NCBI GenBank assembly: GCA_026874595.1
Contig: CM049311.1
Coordinates: 14,351,676-14,415,675, forward strand
DNA length: 64,000 nucleotides
Source of the DNA: Sipunculus nudus
Taxonomy: Eukaryota > Annelida > Sipuncula > Golfingiida > Sipunculidae
Direction of reading: 5' to 3'
Part shown: positions 1 through 13,400 of the stretch, piece after piece
Layout of the letters: each line of letters starts with the position of its first letter
How positions within the stretch are numbered: position 1 is the first letter of the stretch
Program-made: the position numbers and the translations under genes
The notes under the pieces: model-generated
What the model saw: only the letters and a program-made list of their open reading frames with translations
What the model was told of the DNA's origin: nothing
Database searches by the model: none

Positions 1-102
1 TCCGCCATTAAGTGGGGATCAAGTGCATGTTTTTTTTTTCCCGTTTGGGGTGTTGTCAGAAAATGTTAAGGCGCAAGTATATGTCAATAAATTCGTGTGT
101 GA

Positions 103-113
103 CATATATATAT

Positions 114-171
<58 letters not shown>
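103..171. repeat. (AT)n microsatellite
   Basis: Almost uninterrupted AT dinucleotide run with a few interruptions. It is not coding. Confidence 0.95.
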
Positions 172-173
<2 letters not shown>

Positions 174-311
174 CCTATTATATAAATCGTACATATATAT
201 GTGTGTGTGTTTAAAATTAATAGGCCGGGCCTATAGATCTACATGAAATAGTTCAAATATATATGTCCGGTCCGTAGGCTAGGGGGGTTCGGTGGGTTCG
301 GACGAACCCCG

Positions 312-330
312 CCCCCCCCCCCCCCCCCCC
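312..330. repeat. poly-C tract (poly-G on the minus strand)
   Basis: Nineteen consecutive C, preceded by a short GC-rich stretch. It is one of about 18 G or C homopolymers of 9 or more in this window. Apart from this tract and the AT repeat, nothing recognisable as a gene is seen in 1-890. Confidence 0.9.
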
Positions 331-900
331 GACCATCTGAGTTCCACCTGATGAATACTGATATGCTATAATCTGGGAAAATTATACAGAACTTTAAGTT
401 TAACCATCTTTGTCCGGTTCCATGCATATCCTCACAGGGAGAGACCATATTTCTGTATAAAAATTGTTTATAGCAGCTTGATGTAGATTGCAAGTACAGT
501 TTAAAAATGTTTAAAGGGGTCAAAATCACATATAAAGCATGATGAATTAACACGAAAAATTGCTTCTTCCCTCTAAAACAAATTTGTACCTGCCAAAATA
601 TTGTCCTGAAATCGCTTCCTTACTCCTGTAAAACAGTGGTCCTGGCGCGATCACAGGTGTAAACATAAACACAGCGCGTGTATCGCTCGGCCACAACACG
701 TTTCAATCGGGAGATGCCCTGACTGACTTGGCCCAAAATGTAATGCATGTTTCCGCTGGCTCAAACTTCGGGTCTTGCGGCTCACAATCGAACCTCTGGT
801 CACGCGGACTTGTTTTGGTGAACATACACACGTGGACTGTGTTTAACAACACGTTAAAAGCCATAACAAGGTGTTAAACAGCTCAAAGGGAGGTAATGAG

Positions 901-2830
901 CAGACCTGGGGTCAATTCAAATTTGTCAATTCCAATTCAAGAACTTTCATGAAACTTCAATTCCAATTCAATTCAATCCAATGTGCTGGAGAAAATTTTC
1001 AATTCCAATTCAATTCAAATAATGTTTATTCAATTCAAATTCAATTCGCAATTCAAAAAGTTTCATTCATTTGAATAAATTCCATAAATGTGTAACGTGT
1101 GTTAACACAGTTCTTTTACTTTTGCACTAGTACACAACTTATAGTTTTGTTTAGAATTGGTTGACTTCACTCCAAAGCTAAATGAAATATCATTAATTAC
1201 AAGTTTTGCCATTTCATGTGGTAAGTCATGGCAGTCAGACAGGTTTTATTTGCTTTGTTGGGCAATTATTCATTAAGATCAGGTAAACTACCCAAATTCA
1301 GATAAAAGTTTATCTAGATTTCAAATGAGTGGCCATTATTACTTAGTGCAATTAATATATATACAAATAATGTATTTGGGGTGATGAAAAACATTCTCAT
1401 GATCATGGGGTGGATTGGGGAAGGGGGTACAGACAAAGGCCCCCTAGACAAATGCCCCCAAAAATAATGATAAAGAGGACAAAAGCCCTTCCCAGTTGTG
1501 CGTCACCCCCACCCCCCACCCCCAAGTTATTTTTTTATACATGTTTGACTACACTTAAAATTCTGTGCATTTTATTCATATATTGAAATGTCCATGTTAA
1601 ATGTCAATAAGACACTAAAGGGGCCTATTCTCATACCAGGCATGTTAAATATATACTTGAAATATAGCGTGTTCTCCTTGTAATAGTATGATATATTCCA
1701 AAATTCATTCTTAACAGTTTGTTTAATCCTGTACATGAGTGGGAATAAGCTTCTTGTTTGTGAATTGTTGTCCCAATGCAAGATCAGATCTCTGGTCATG
1801 CCTTCTTGATATGGTAAATAACTAAACATACACACTTGGAAATACACATTGTTTACTTACATGCAGAACTATTACAATGTATAAAATAAATTATTAAATT
1901 AAAATTTGAACTTGAGATAGTAAGTTCATGTGAAAAGATGTTTTGCTAGGCAACTTTTAGGTTTTTGTACTACATCCAATGGGGGGCTGTTCATTGTTAT
2001 ATCCCCTATCAATAGCAAGGTGTACAACTTGGTGCTTTCATGAGCACTCATGTACCATATAATTTTACTGATTTTAGGTATTCTATCTGATGTACTTTGC
2101 TATCTCATGGCTGTTACTTGTTCTGGCCAGTAGAGATGCCCTATGTAATCAGAACCACTGGTCACCACCTATAGGTTACAGCTGGTCCAAGCACACCAGG
2201 CCAGTAGAGCAGCCCCAGGCATACTGGGTACTCTAACAATAGGCACATCCTAGAAAGTCACTGGACCAGAACAAGTCAGCTCAGTATCATCTAATCACAT
2301 GCTTTATGACACAGCAGGAAATGGGAAGTAATAGAAAGTAATACATATTACTTTTATTCTATTATCTTTACTATTACAGCTCCGTTTTATATCTATTAAA
2401 TATTATATTACTATTACTTCGAAAATCTGAAAAATTGTGTTACTATATAACATATTATTATCCCATCTTTGGTGTGCTAAATTTGTTGATACAAACAATT
2501 CAGGAACACTGAATAAGAATAATTGAAGCTGTCATCATGTTCCTTGTGTCATTAGTGAGAGGCATTTTTGTTTGATTTTAACCAAATACTGCATGGTTGA
2601 TCTTCACACTGACCTTGAAGTACTTCCAATGAGCGACACTTAGAAAAATAAGAGATCTGGAACATTTGTTCATCAATTCAGATCAATTCAGTGGAGCCTG
2701 TAAACTTCAATTCCAATTCAATTCTAATTCATTTCATTTTCATTTTTTTTTCAATTCAATTCCAATTCATTCAATTTTCTCTTCAATTCCAAATCAATTC
2801 CAATTCAATTCAGAATTGACCCCAGGTCTG
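901..2830. mobile_element. non-autonomous hAT-type DNA transposon, complete
   Basis: The left end reads CAGACCTGGGGTCAATTC at 901-918. The right end is its reverse complement, finishing at 2830. Both ends are flanked by the same 8 bp, GTAATGAG (893-900 and 2831-2838), a perfect target-site duplication. An 8-bp duplication with short inverted ends starting CAG fits the hAT superfamily. The first and last 150-180 bp are packed with AATTC/TCAATTCCAATT repeats, the sort of subterminal repeat arrays that hAT transposases bind. The interior has no open frame resembling a transposase, so the copy must depend on another element for movement. An imperfect inverted repeat around CTTGTTCTGGCCAGTAG (about 2108) and CTGGACCAGAACAAG (about 2265) could fold inside it. 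The perfect duplication suggests a relatively recent insertion. Confidence 0.85.
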
Positions 2831-2838
2831 GTAATGAG

Positions 2839-4936
2839 ACCATGTGCTGGGAAGGTTTTGCTTGGAAACTTTTGTATAAAGCAAAACTGAACTGATGATG
2901 TGAAAGAATAGGCATAATATTGCTCCGGATTATTTTCCTTTAATTTTTCATCTGAAAAAAGCTTAAAATAAACTGTTCACTGCTTGCTTCTGATTATAGT
3001 CAAGAACTGGATGTTTGTTGCTGTGTGAGAGGGGGTAAAGAGAAAAGTGTTGATTACCCTCTCTCATGCAAAGAGGGCAGTAGCACCCTGTTGTTTCCGG
3101 GCCAAAGGATGTAACTGAGGTTACTTTGTCAATAGAGCACAGGGGGCATACATGTGAAGAGTCCAAACCAAGCTTGATTCCATAAGAATAATAAATAAAG
3201 TGGAAAAACGAACAAAAAGTTGAAATATATCATATAGAGATTTATAAATGAGCTTATGGAACTTTTCGGTTTGTTGGTGTTGCAAAATAAAAGGAGGGCC
3301 TTGCATATTGCTTCGTTAGTTCAGAAGATATATGGCGATGATCCACTGTCTATAGTCGTCCTATCGGCATGCAGTTTGTCTGCCCGTTAGATTAGCATGA
3401 TTTTACATCGTTACCTACGGATTTGAAATTTTACATATATACAGTACAATGTACAGAAGTTGTACCAAACCGGAAACTAGGTCACTGTGCTTTGTTCCTT
3501 TGAAAGTTTAAACTAAACCAATTTGCATTCAAAACCTTTTATATTAATTCAAGACTGCCTTTTATAATAAATGTTTAGCTTGTATTGTTCTGATTAGGGC
3601 ACAGAGCTTTTCATTATATGTCCGAAGTATATATATGAGGAAAATTAAGTCAGTATTCAGTAATTAGAAAAAAATTATGGACTGGATCAAATGTTTGGTC
3701 GAGAATCTTTTTACTCAATGAATATGTTAACTGCTCAAGCTGGAGCTCATTTCATCCAGAAAATAACTACAGTTAATTTATATGTAATTATACACCAGAG
3801 ATCAGGTCGGAAATTCAATGTATTTTTCAAGTAATCAACAAATGTTAAATCACTACCATGAATTTCACCCTATACTTTGACCATCGCATATTGTTTTCTT
3901 GTAGGCACTGTTGATTTAATTTTCAAATACCATGAATACATGGATTTAAGCTATTGGTTCTGAAATTCTAATGCAGTTACCAAAAAAAATGGTCAGATAT
4001 GAGGGGGCAACACTATATAATTTATGAGTAATCCAGATCAGGAAACAGGCCACCTCCACAGTGTACCATAGGGCAAGCTGGCGATTTGATATATAGATAT
4101 ATACATATGCCGAAGTAGAGCACATCCTTGCTGTGTGCACTTGTGCCCCTTGCCTGTATAGGGACTGATGAATGACATTATTATCATTTAATATGTTTAA
4201 TATTAACATGGATTTCATTCACCGAGACTCTTTTAAGTTACTTTGATCGTTTCTTTTGTCAGTTAATTTTTATGCTATACACCCCTTAAATTGTTCAGTC
4301 TACACATTTTGTTTTTTTATTCGGAACTTGCGTTGTGCCCCGGGATCTTAATTTATCCCTTAAAATTCCAGCTCCGGCCCAGTTCTCCTATATACTGCCT
4401 CGTCAAAAAATTTGAATATAATTCTGATATTTTCAGATTCTAACTGCCTCGCCTGCTGGTCCTTTTTTTAAATTTATGTAAATTTCAAGTAAAGCTAGAA
4501 ACAGCAAACAGATCCTGTTTGACACCAAACATCACCCGGTTCATTTCTTTCCCAGAATGTTAATTTTCAAGTTATCTGCATTTAATGTATATCAATTTTA
4601 AGCAACTTCATTTAACTGTCAGTTGACTTGATAATCACTTGAATGGACAGATACCGGAAATATCAGATGACTGAGGTGTGAGTTTGACAATGAATATGGT
4701 TGTTTTCTTTTCAAATCTGAAATTAAATAGATGCCAATGCACTTTTTTTGCAACTTATAAAATGCCCCTGTTTAGTGCACATGCACGTATATACAGCCGA
4801 ACCCTCCTTAATTATGACCATACTTGTGCTGTAGCAGAAGCTTGCAAAACGTTCTGAGTACACACGGCTAGAAAAAGGACAATTGACTGAAAATTGCTAA
4901 TTTGGATTGTTTTTATTCCGTTAAAAGAAAACATCG

Positions 4937-4938
<2 letters not shown>
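2839..4938. other. intergenic DNA, nothing recognised
   Basis: AT-rich sequence with frequent stops in all frames. No conserved protein segment, RNA gene or inverted-end element was seen. Confidence 0.6.

Positions 4939-5014
<76 letters not shown>
4939..5014. repeat. (TA)n microsatellite
   Basis: About 38 perfect TA repeats. The open frames crossing it (runs of Ile-Tyr) are artefacts. The DNA from here to about 5680 shows nothing else recognisable. Confidence 0.95.
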
Positions 5015-5017
<3 letters not shown>

Positions 5018-5685
5018 GTTCCATCATCAGTGAAAACGAACCCTCCCAATCAGCAGTCAGCCTACGGGCATCTATGTGTGCTCGCTGAAAGTTTTACAAA
5101 ATATAAAAAAAATGATAGTGATTTCTTCCTTTTTTTGGTGATCAACTAATTAGTTAACTTAATGATATCATACAAACATTAATATCAATATATGTTATAA
5201 ATGTCAATATTGTAACTAATAAAAAAAGAAACTATTATAAATTATCCAGTTGTTGATATTCCACATAAAATCAAATGTCAATGCATGATGCTATATTCGT
5301 TAGCATGCACACATGAAAATCCTTTTCAGATGTCATGCACAGAAACGCACTTGTGAATACGTAACTGCTAGTTACATATGACGCGGGAGTGTAACGTGAC
5401 ACATCATGTGTAGTTCAGATGATCATGCTGAACTATTGGTGGTGACCTCTACCGAGAATCTGTGTGATTACACGCACTCCAGGTACAATATTTACAATCC
5501 TGTAAAGACTCCTCTGATCATAAATCCAATGACCAGGTTTAGCACACTGTTATTTTAGATAAATATTTTAAAATTGAAAACGTCCAATGGATAAACATGT
5601 AATACACTATTTTCTATGATGTAAATTAGCTTTGAGATTAAGTGGGACGCCTTGTTTTGTATTTTGAAACCCCTGTCCTTTCATA

Positions 5686-5715
5686 CTATACGCATGCGCG
5701 GCCGCCATTGTGTGT
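5686..5715 (+). promoter_or_regulatory. core promoter of the hnRNP Q/R gene: NRF1-like and YY1-like sites
   Basis: CGCATGCGCG at 5691-5700 matches the core of the palindromic NRF1 site. The abutting GCCGCCATTG at 5701-5710 matches the YY1 site, which in housekeeping promoters often sits at the start of transcription. No TATA box is seen. This is the only sharply GC-rich spot for kilobases, and it lies about 80 bp before a good splice donor. That fits a TATA-less, broadly expressed promoter. The exact transcription start is inferred. Confidence 0.6.
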
Positions 5716-5791
5716 GCCAGAGGTGAAGCCAAGAAAGGAACAGGAGACAGCGATTTAACAACCAAAACCGCCAATACCAAGCACAAACAAG
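5701..5791 (+). other. 5' UTR exon 1 of the hnRNP Q/R gene (non-coding)
   Basis: No ATG-led conserved frame is present. The segment ends at CAAACAAG followed by GTAAGC (donor at 5792). The next exon begins at 7430 after TTATCACAG and carries the start codon six bases in, so intron 1 would be 5792-7429. The 5' limit is a guess tied to the YY1-like site. Confidence 0.55.
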
Positions 5792-7435
5792 GTAAGCTTT
5801 TATTGTCAACTTGGAAGTAACAGTGCATAGGGTGCACTGTTTTATTTCAATATTGTAAAAGAGTCTTATTTTCAAGGGTATTTGCTTAGAAAGAAAGCCG
5901 GTAAGGCCCACGCGTGGCTAGTTCCGCCATGCTTGTTCCATGCGGCGCCATGTGCCGGTTCATCAAACCTTATTTTTTTCCCCAAGCTTTCGTTTTCATA
6001 ACCGTTTGCCTCCCTGTTTATATCGACGATTTTCACGTGAATTATTTTGTGCACAAATTGATAATTTTCTAGCAATTATAATCCTATATTTCGTGTATGA
6101 GATGGTGCGCACTTTGTGGTGACCCCGGGCTACGTGTATTGCATCGTTTTGCGTCGCCTCCGCCTCTTCCAACCTAATGACCCGGTTTCCGGATGTCTTC
6201 TGATGCAAGAAAAAGATCACCGTCTCCTGTAATTGTGAGCTTAATTTTCGGGCCTTTAACGCTTCCAAATACTGCAGGACGTGTGGTTTTGTGATCATTT
6301 CTGAAGCCGTGTTTCTGCATACAGCCGGTACCTGGACCAGCTTTTGTTCTCGTCATTGGCATTGCTAAGTAAGGGCTGACCCCTCGTGACTTCCTTGGAT
6401 GGTTTCCATTTCACCGTGTACAAAGTTTCATGATCATTTCTGCAGTTTTCTTCCGTATTATTCTTTGTTTTAATCCCACATTGTTATAAGGGTTTCTTCG
6501 TTATGGCTTTTGCCAAGTTTTGGCCAAGGTATTGTAGAACAAAGGAAACTTCTATGAAGCAGACAGCCTTTGTTACAGTTATCTTGTCTCGTAATGAGAA
6601 AAATATATTTTTATGAAAAAGTCCTGGCAATTCTTTTTAGCCAGACCTCATTGCATCTTAACAGATTTCAATTATATGTATGAAGTTATTAAAAGCATTG
6701 GGAGCAGTTTATTTCAACAACTTTGAATTCAACATGAAATTATATATCTAAGCAAAATCTAATAAATGAAGAAAGAGGGGCATACAATATATATTTCAGT
6801 TTGGAAATATCAGATTGATTTTTTCCCTGTTATGTTTGCTCTAAAGAATGCTGGTAGCACATAGAGGCTGCCATATGTTAAATAGTGTTACTAAGTTTTG
6901 ATGTAAATTTTGTTATATTAATTTATTAAGAGATTTTTTAAAGTGTCATGTCCCTGAAGTTGAAAATTTATTCACTGAATTTAGTGCCATATCTGGATAA
7001 ACCGATCTGGCCACTTATCTGCAACATTTCCTTTTGAGCTTAGCATTATTACAAATTGTTAGGGAAAGTGTACACTTTTGCCACGTGTGTTAAAATATGC
7101 AGTTTTGAATTGTCCACTGCAAATGCTATTTTTGTTTTTGATCACCATCTGATGAGGTCACTGTATCAGAAAAAAAAAATGTCATAATAAGGACCTTACA
7201 GAACCATCAAGTAATGATTGTTTGATGTTTGTTCAGGATAGCACAGTGGTTGATTGGAGTCTTGTAAAGGTGTAAACTGTTGTGAGTTCAGGAAGCGCAG
7301 TCGTAGACTTCATGTTATTTATGGAATCTGTGGTCTTTGCAAGGTCAGCAGACTTGTAGGTTGTTTTTTTTTTTATTTTGCTGGTACATTGAATTGGCAA
7401 GTAAAACAGCATATTTGTTCTTATCACAGATTAAA

Positions 7436-10400
7436 ATGGCACAAAATGGCGAAACTGAGCCAAAGACGGAAGAAACCCCAGAAAGTATGGAGACAGAAGA
7501 ATCTGGCACCAACGGAGATGACACTAAGCCATCAGAAGGTTACACAAAGCTAATAGAATATGGTATCAATAAAAAGGTAGCAGAAGCTCTCGATGACATT
7601 TACAGATCAAGTGAGTCAACCTATTTTTGCACTGATTAAAATACTCCCAATGTGGTTTTATAATGAACAATATAAGGTTTATAACTTTCAAATGGAGTAC
7701 AGTTTTTGTTAAATGTTTATATTCCTTCCACCTTTCTTAAGACTTGCCTTAATGTTTTATAAATTTTAAAGGATATTAGAACAGTTGCCAGAAAAAAAAT
7801 TACATTAAAATTTACACTGATTGAAAAATACAGGGTGAGTTTTTAGTTTGAGGCATAAACAAATTTTCTGACAAGATTGTGTAATGTGATCATGTATGTA
7901 CTTAAAACTGTATTTTTTTGGGGGGGGGGGGCTGTCAAGTCCTTATTTCAGTGTGCCAAGTTTCTAGGCAACATTGTCATTTTTATTTATTTTTTTTTTA
8001 AATTATTGAGTTGGGGTTTCTTTTTCAGAATGTCAGTGTTGAAGTATATGGTGGCTTGCAGCAATTGTTAGAGGGGGGGGGGGGGGGTATTTTTAAGCAG
8101 CTTGCTAGTCCTAATGTTTGTTTTGCAAAGACTTTACACTGGGTCTCTCATGCTTTGTCTTTGCCTTGTTTACAGCAGACCTTTTGTCCCACGGAGACTT
8201 AGATGAGAGGGCGCTGGATGCCCTGAAAGAGTTTCCTGTAGATGGAGGCCTAGTTGTTCTCAAGCAGTTCAGAGAAGCCAACTTAGAACATGTTGGAAAC
8301 AAAAGTGCATTTCTCTGTGGTGTAATGAAAACATATAGGCAACGCAAGAGTCTAGACCCACACAAAGGTCCGGATGAAGCAAAACTCAAGGTAACTCCTT
8401 GTTTTTACCATGTAATCAAGCATGACTAAGCTATGTTTGTGATATTATTGATGGAAGCCAGAATGTAGCATTTGTAGGAAGTTTTTATTCGAGTGCTTCT
8501 TTATGATATACCTGAATTGGTTAGTCTTTCACACGTAGGTTAACCATCAGACTGTTGGTATGCAGGCCTTCTGTTTAGCCAACCCTGTATGAAACCAGAT
8601 TATTCTTCTAATTCATATGTAATGCATACCATGTAATTGGCACATATTCAATTCATTACACCAAATCAGTCATAAGAGGAAAACATGAATTGGCCATTCT
8701 TTAGTATCTTTTTCTTCAAACAGGAAATACTAGACAGGACAGGGTACCAACTAGATATCACGACAGGACAGAGAAAATATGGAGGACCTCCTCCAAACTG
8801 GGATGGTGGACAACCTGGTGCTGGCCATGAAGTGAGTTAAGTTTAGATCCTCTGTGTTCTTTTTTTACAAAGACTCGTGTTCAGAACTACAAAGCAGAAG
8901 CAATATTGTGTGTGTTAATTTGCTGTTTGAGTATGAACATCCTTATATTATTAACTTGTCATTATTTCTTGACATTGAGCAAATTGTTGTTTGAAAAAGT
9001 TTTGTTGACCGTAGTGAAAGTATAACTTTACTTTAGGCTGTTCCACCTCATAAAACTTTGCTTGAATGTGTGCAGGTTTCTCATTTGTGCAAATCAGATG
9101 GATCAGAATTTGTTTTATTTGTTAGTGTACTTGCTAGTATGAACAGTGATTATGGTCTTGTTCATTTTTCCAGGTGTTCTGTGGGAAAGTCCCGAAAGAC
9201 ATGTTTGAGGATGAGTTGATTCCTTTGTTTGAAAAATGTGGCAAAATCTGGGATCTGCGGTTGATGATGGACCCTCTGTCTGGCTTCAACAGGGGGTATT
9301 GTTTTGTCACATTCTGTGATCGTGACGGTGCGACAGAAGCAACCAAACAGGTAAATTACAGTGACTGTTAAGGGATTTAAGTTAAATATATAATGTGCAG
9401 TATAATGAGTTGGACTTGGCAACTCAAAAAGAGGCTGTGTCTGCTATATATTAATTGTGCAATATTGAGATCAGAGAGATGCATTCTAAGTAGAATGGAT
9501 TGTGACCTCGGAAGAAGAAATTGTTTAACACTTGTCTTAGACTGGTTGTATTATGGTATGGGCCGTCTCTCTGTTAATTTGCCAATATGGCAATTAACTG
9601 ATAGATTCTCATTCAATTCTAGGGTTGAAAATCAATGCATATTTAATGAGGTCACAGGTCACCAGGGTTCTTTGGTGGTGTTGCTGTTTAACTTACCAGA
9701 AATATGACTGATATTGATGAAATATGTAAGAATGTTAACCAATCTAATTTTTTGCCTTAAATTGCTTCTCATCGAAAACCCTGAATATATCATGAAGAAA
9801 GAGGTCACAGGACATGCCCTTCATTGGCTTTATTTTATAAATAAAGGAAATTATCTTTATTTATCAGATGTTCCAAATCTGACTAGGCCCAGCTAAATGT
9901 GTATGCTATGTTGCATATTTAATATGATTGGGCCTTTTCTTCCTTGCAGCTGGACAACCATGAAATCCGTCCGGGTAAGAAGCTGAAGGTGAATGTGTCC
10001 ATAGCAAATCTGCGTCTCTTTGTGGGCAACATTCCCAAGGGCAAGAGTAGGGAGGAAATAAAGAATGAATTTGCACAGCTTACAGGTAAGCCAACTTAAT
10101 TCCCCTTGTAAGGTTCTAGGACAGATGACTGAAATCAGTCATTACCATTGTGATCTGTTGATTTAGTTTTAGATATTTATCGTATTAATAATTATTTGAT
10201 TTTAAATAAATTGTAGTGTAAAAAAGTATAAGTGTAAGTCTTTTGTATTTGATAATATTGTTGTATTTAAGTGTTCCTTCAGTAGCACAAATTGGTAAAA
10301 AATTAACATTGGTTAGATCATATAAAGGACTATTCTTATACTTCATTAACCTAATTCCTTGCCAAATCTCATTTTGGTGTTACAGATTATACATAATCAT

Positions 10401-13400
10401 TAATTCTTTTTTATTTATCCAGAGGGCTTGATAGACGTAATAATCTACAGCTCACCGGATGATCCAAGGCGCAAGAATCGTGGGTTTGCATTCCTTGAAT
10501 ATGAAAACCACAAGATGGCTTCCACAGCAAAGAGGAAGTTGAGCTCAGGCCGCATCAAGGTCTGGGGATGTGATATTATCGTAGACTGGGCTGATCCCCA
10601 GGAAGAACCGGACGAGGAGACAATGTCAAAGGTCAGGGCCCTTTATCTCATCATAGTTGTATATCAGGGGATCTTTAAACAGAAGGTAGAATAAAGTTCA
10701 TGTCACTGAATCTTCGTAAATCCATGATCTGTAGATTGTGCTTTTTATCAGCATTTTATGTTGACTGCATATATCTTTGTGCATGAAGTTCATAAACTAG
10801 CTATAAATGTCCTCAGGAATACACGTTAAACCAAGCTGGAAAACCATTTGCTGTTCCAATTTGTTGTAAGGTCTTAAATAGTCAAGTAGATAGAATGTGG
10901 AAATTTGGAACACTTTAGTGCCAGGTGTCCCCAAATAAATTTCAGCAGTCTCTTGAAAACTGTCTGCCAAGTCCTTTGCTAGTATCTCAGTTGGGTGTTT
11001 TGTTTTTAACCTGGTCTGTACTTGCATGTATGTCACCAGTGTCATGTATTTTACAGGTGAAGATCCTGTATGTACGGAATCTGAAGTCTGATGTGACGGA
11101 GCAGATGCTACAGGAAAAGTTTTCAACCTTTGGCGAGATAGAGAAAACAAAAAAAATCAAAGACTATGGTTTCATCCACTTCAAGGAGAGGGATGATGCA
11201 GTCAGAGCCATGGACGAGCTGAACGGCAAGGTTAGATCCAGTTCTGTTAATAATGTAGAAGTAAATTGTGGTAAAACATTGTTAAAATATAATAGTATGT
11301 TAAATGTATTATACAATTATAATCTTTCAAGTTTATAATTGCACCTTGTGTATGTAACAAAACTTTTTTTTTTTTCATGTATAATTCAAAGGGTGAATAT
11401 TTGTTATTAATTTATAGAAATAAGCTTACTCTGCTTCAGACTGAAGTACTCCCTGTCTCAGGTTTATAGAAAAGGTTATTCAGAATGTGAAGATGACTAT
11501 GATGCAGTTCTTTCTCAGTTTAATGGAAAAGGGGTTCTGGTATTTATTGAGTGTGCCTTGATACCATTTCTTGAGGAAATCTTTTTTTCACTTATATATG
11601 AACTTGTTTGAAGGTTGGTTTGGCAATTACTTTATGAGAAATTCTGTTTGTAAATTTTATGGCGATTAAAGGGCTCCATGATTATTAGTCTGTGTGCATT
11701 GTTCATAACAAATTTGGTTTGAATGTAGGAACTGAGTGGAACCAATATGGAGATCTCACTGGCTAAGCCCCCTTCAGAAAACAAAGCCAAGAACAAAAGG
11801 AGGAGAGATGAAGAAAAACGCATTCTCATGGGAGGAAGGTCAGTTCTCCTGGACCTTCAATTTGTTTCAATATTTGTATGATAGGCTCTCTTTCAGGTAG
11901 AATACATTATTATCGATCATTTTGATTGTTATAATTGTGACATTTGACATGTCAAGATTACCCAAAGTTTGTATCCCAAACTAAAGATTTTTAACACCCT
12001 GTATTGTTGAGCAGAATTTGAACCTGTTAGATACTCACTCAGAAAGGGTGTGAACAAATTGGCTATATACCCTGGGTATCACATATTGTGTCATGTGTTT
12101 ATGGTGAAGCTTTGATGTTTTATAGAGAAAATGATGTGATGTGTAAGTTTGTATCCCAACTCTATAGAAATTTTGTTACCATCTGTTTTTTAACAGAATC
12201 CAAAACTGCTGCAGACTTGACTTTTCCCCCCAGGGTTGCACAGATTGTCACTCATGTTTATGATGTTTTACAGAGAATTTGACATGTGGCCAGGTCCAGG
12301 CCGTTCTAGGCCGCCGATGGGACCAGGGATGAGAGGAATGATGAGGGGACGCGGCAGGGGAGGAATGGGACCAGGTCCAGGTAAGACCACCAGTATGTGT
12401 AACAAGATTCTAAGTCCCATATAAAGTCATTACTATATCAAACAATGATGGCTGAGTAAACATTTACTTTATACTGCTGGTTTTTTACTATTTTCATAAG
12501 CTGAGCTCGGGCAAAAAAAAAACTTAGTACCTGCATTAAAAAGAGCATCTGTTAAATTCATGATCAATGCAAATATGATTCTAATACTTGGGCATCACAA
12601 AGTTAATGTAGAGTATGCTGGTGTATTTATTTGTTTTTTGGTCTCAACTTTCATGTGTTTTGCGATTTTGTTGATATCATGCTTGATCATTATCTTTCAG
12701 GCTTCATTATAATATTTCAGGCCTCTTCCTCAGGCATATTTGCATCCTGCAAGTTGCTTATTTCATGTTCTTTTGAAGTTTCAGGTTTTAAATATTTTAA
12801 TATATGGACATGTGCATCTTTCATGTGTTTTAGATTTATTACATATTAGACATCCTTCATGTGTTTTAGGCTTCTTTGGAGGACCTGGTGGTGGTGGAGG
12901 TGGAGCTCACTTCAGGAACTTCGGAGGAGATGGATTTGGTTATGGGAATGAGCCTTTCTATGATGACTTCTACAGCGGATACGATGACTACTATGAGGGT
13001 GGTGGATACGGAGGAGGCTACGGTGGACCGGGACCGAGGGGACCTCGCAGAGGAGGACCCATGGGGCCCCCTGTAAGTCACAAGGGTAGATCGTATATGA
13101 AACGCTACTAGTGACTGCATTCAGCCGTTCACTACTATCACTAGATCTGAGAACATTTGCAAGACTCAAAATGTTGGACTTATTTTTGTACCATATACTT
13201 GTTATATTATCTTGCCAGAGAGATTGACTATATTTATTACTGTGTGCTAAGTTGTCTGCCAGGCAGAAGGTTTTTTTGTTGTTGTTGCTTGTTTACATTT
13301 ATAGAGAAGGTATATAGAAAATTATACAAGGTTATTTTCCTGATGGTGGAGATGACGAATGGTAACATTTATGACGGAACGCATATCCTGCCTGCGAAAC

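Noticed and set aside
4812-5088. Open frames of Ile-Tyr repeats on both strands (also 57078-57383 and 63758-63958)
   Set aside because: They are translations of TA microsatellites and carry no conserved protein sequence.
6174-6362. Minus-strand frames in intron 1 of the hnRNP Q/R gene as a divergent gene
   Set aside because: No conserved motif, no splice-consistent extension, and the region follows the donor of the 5' UTR exon.
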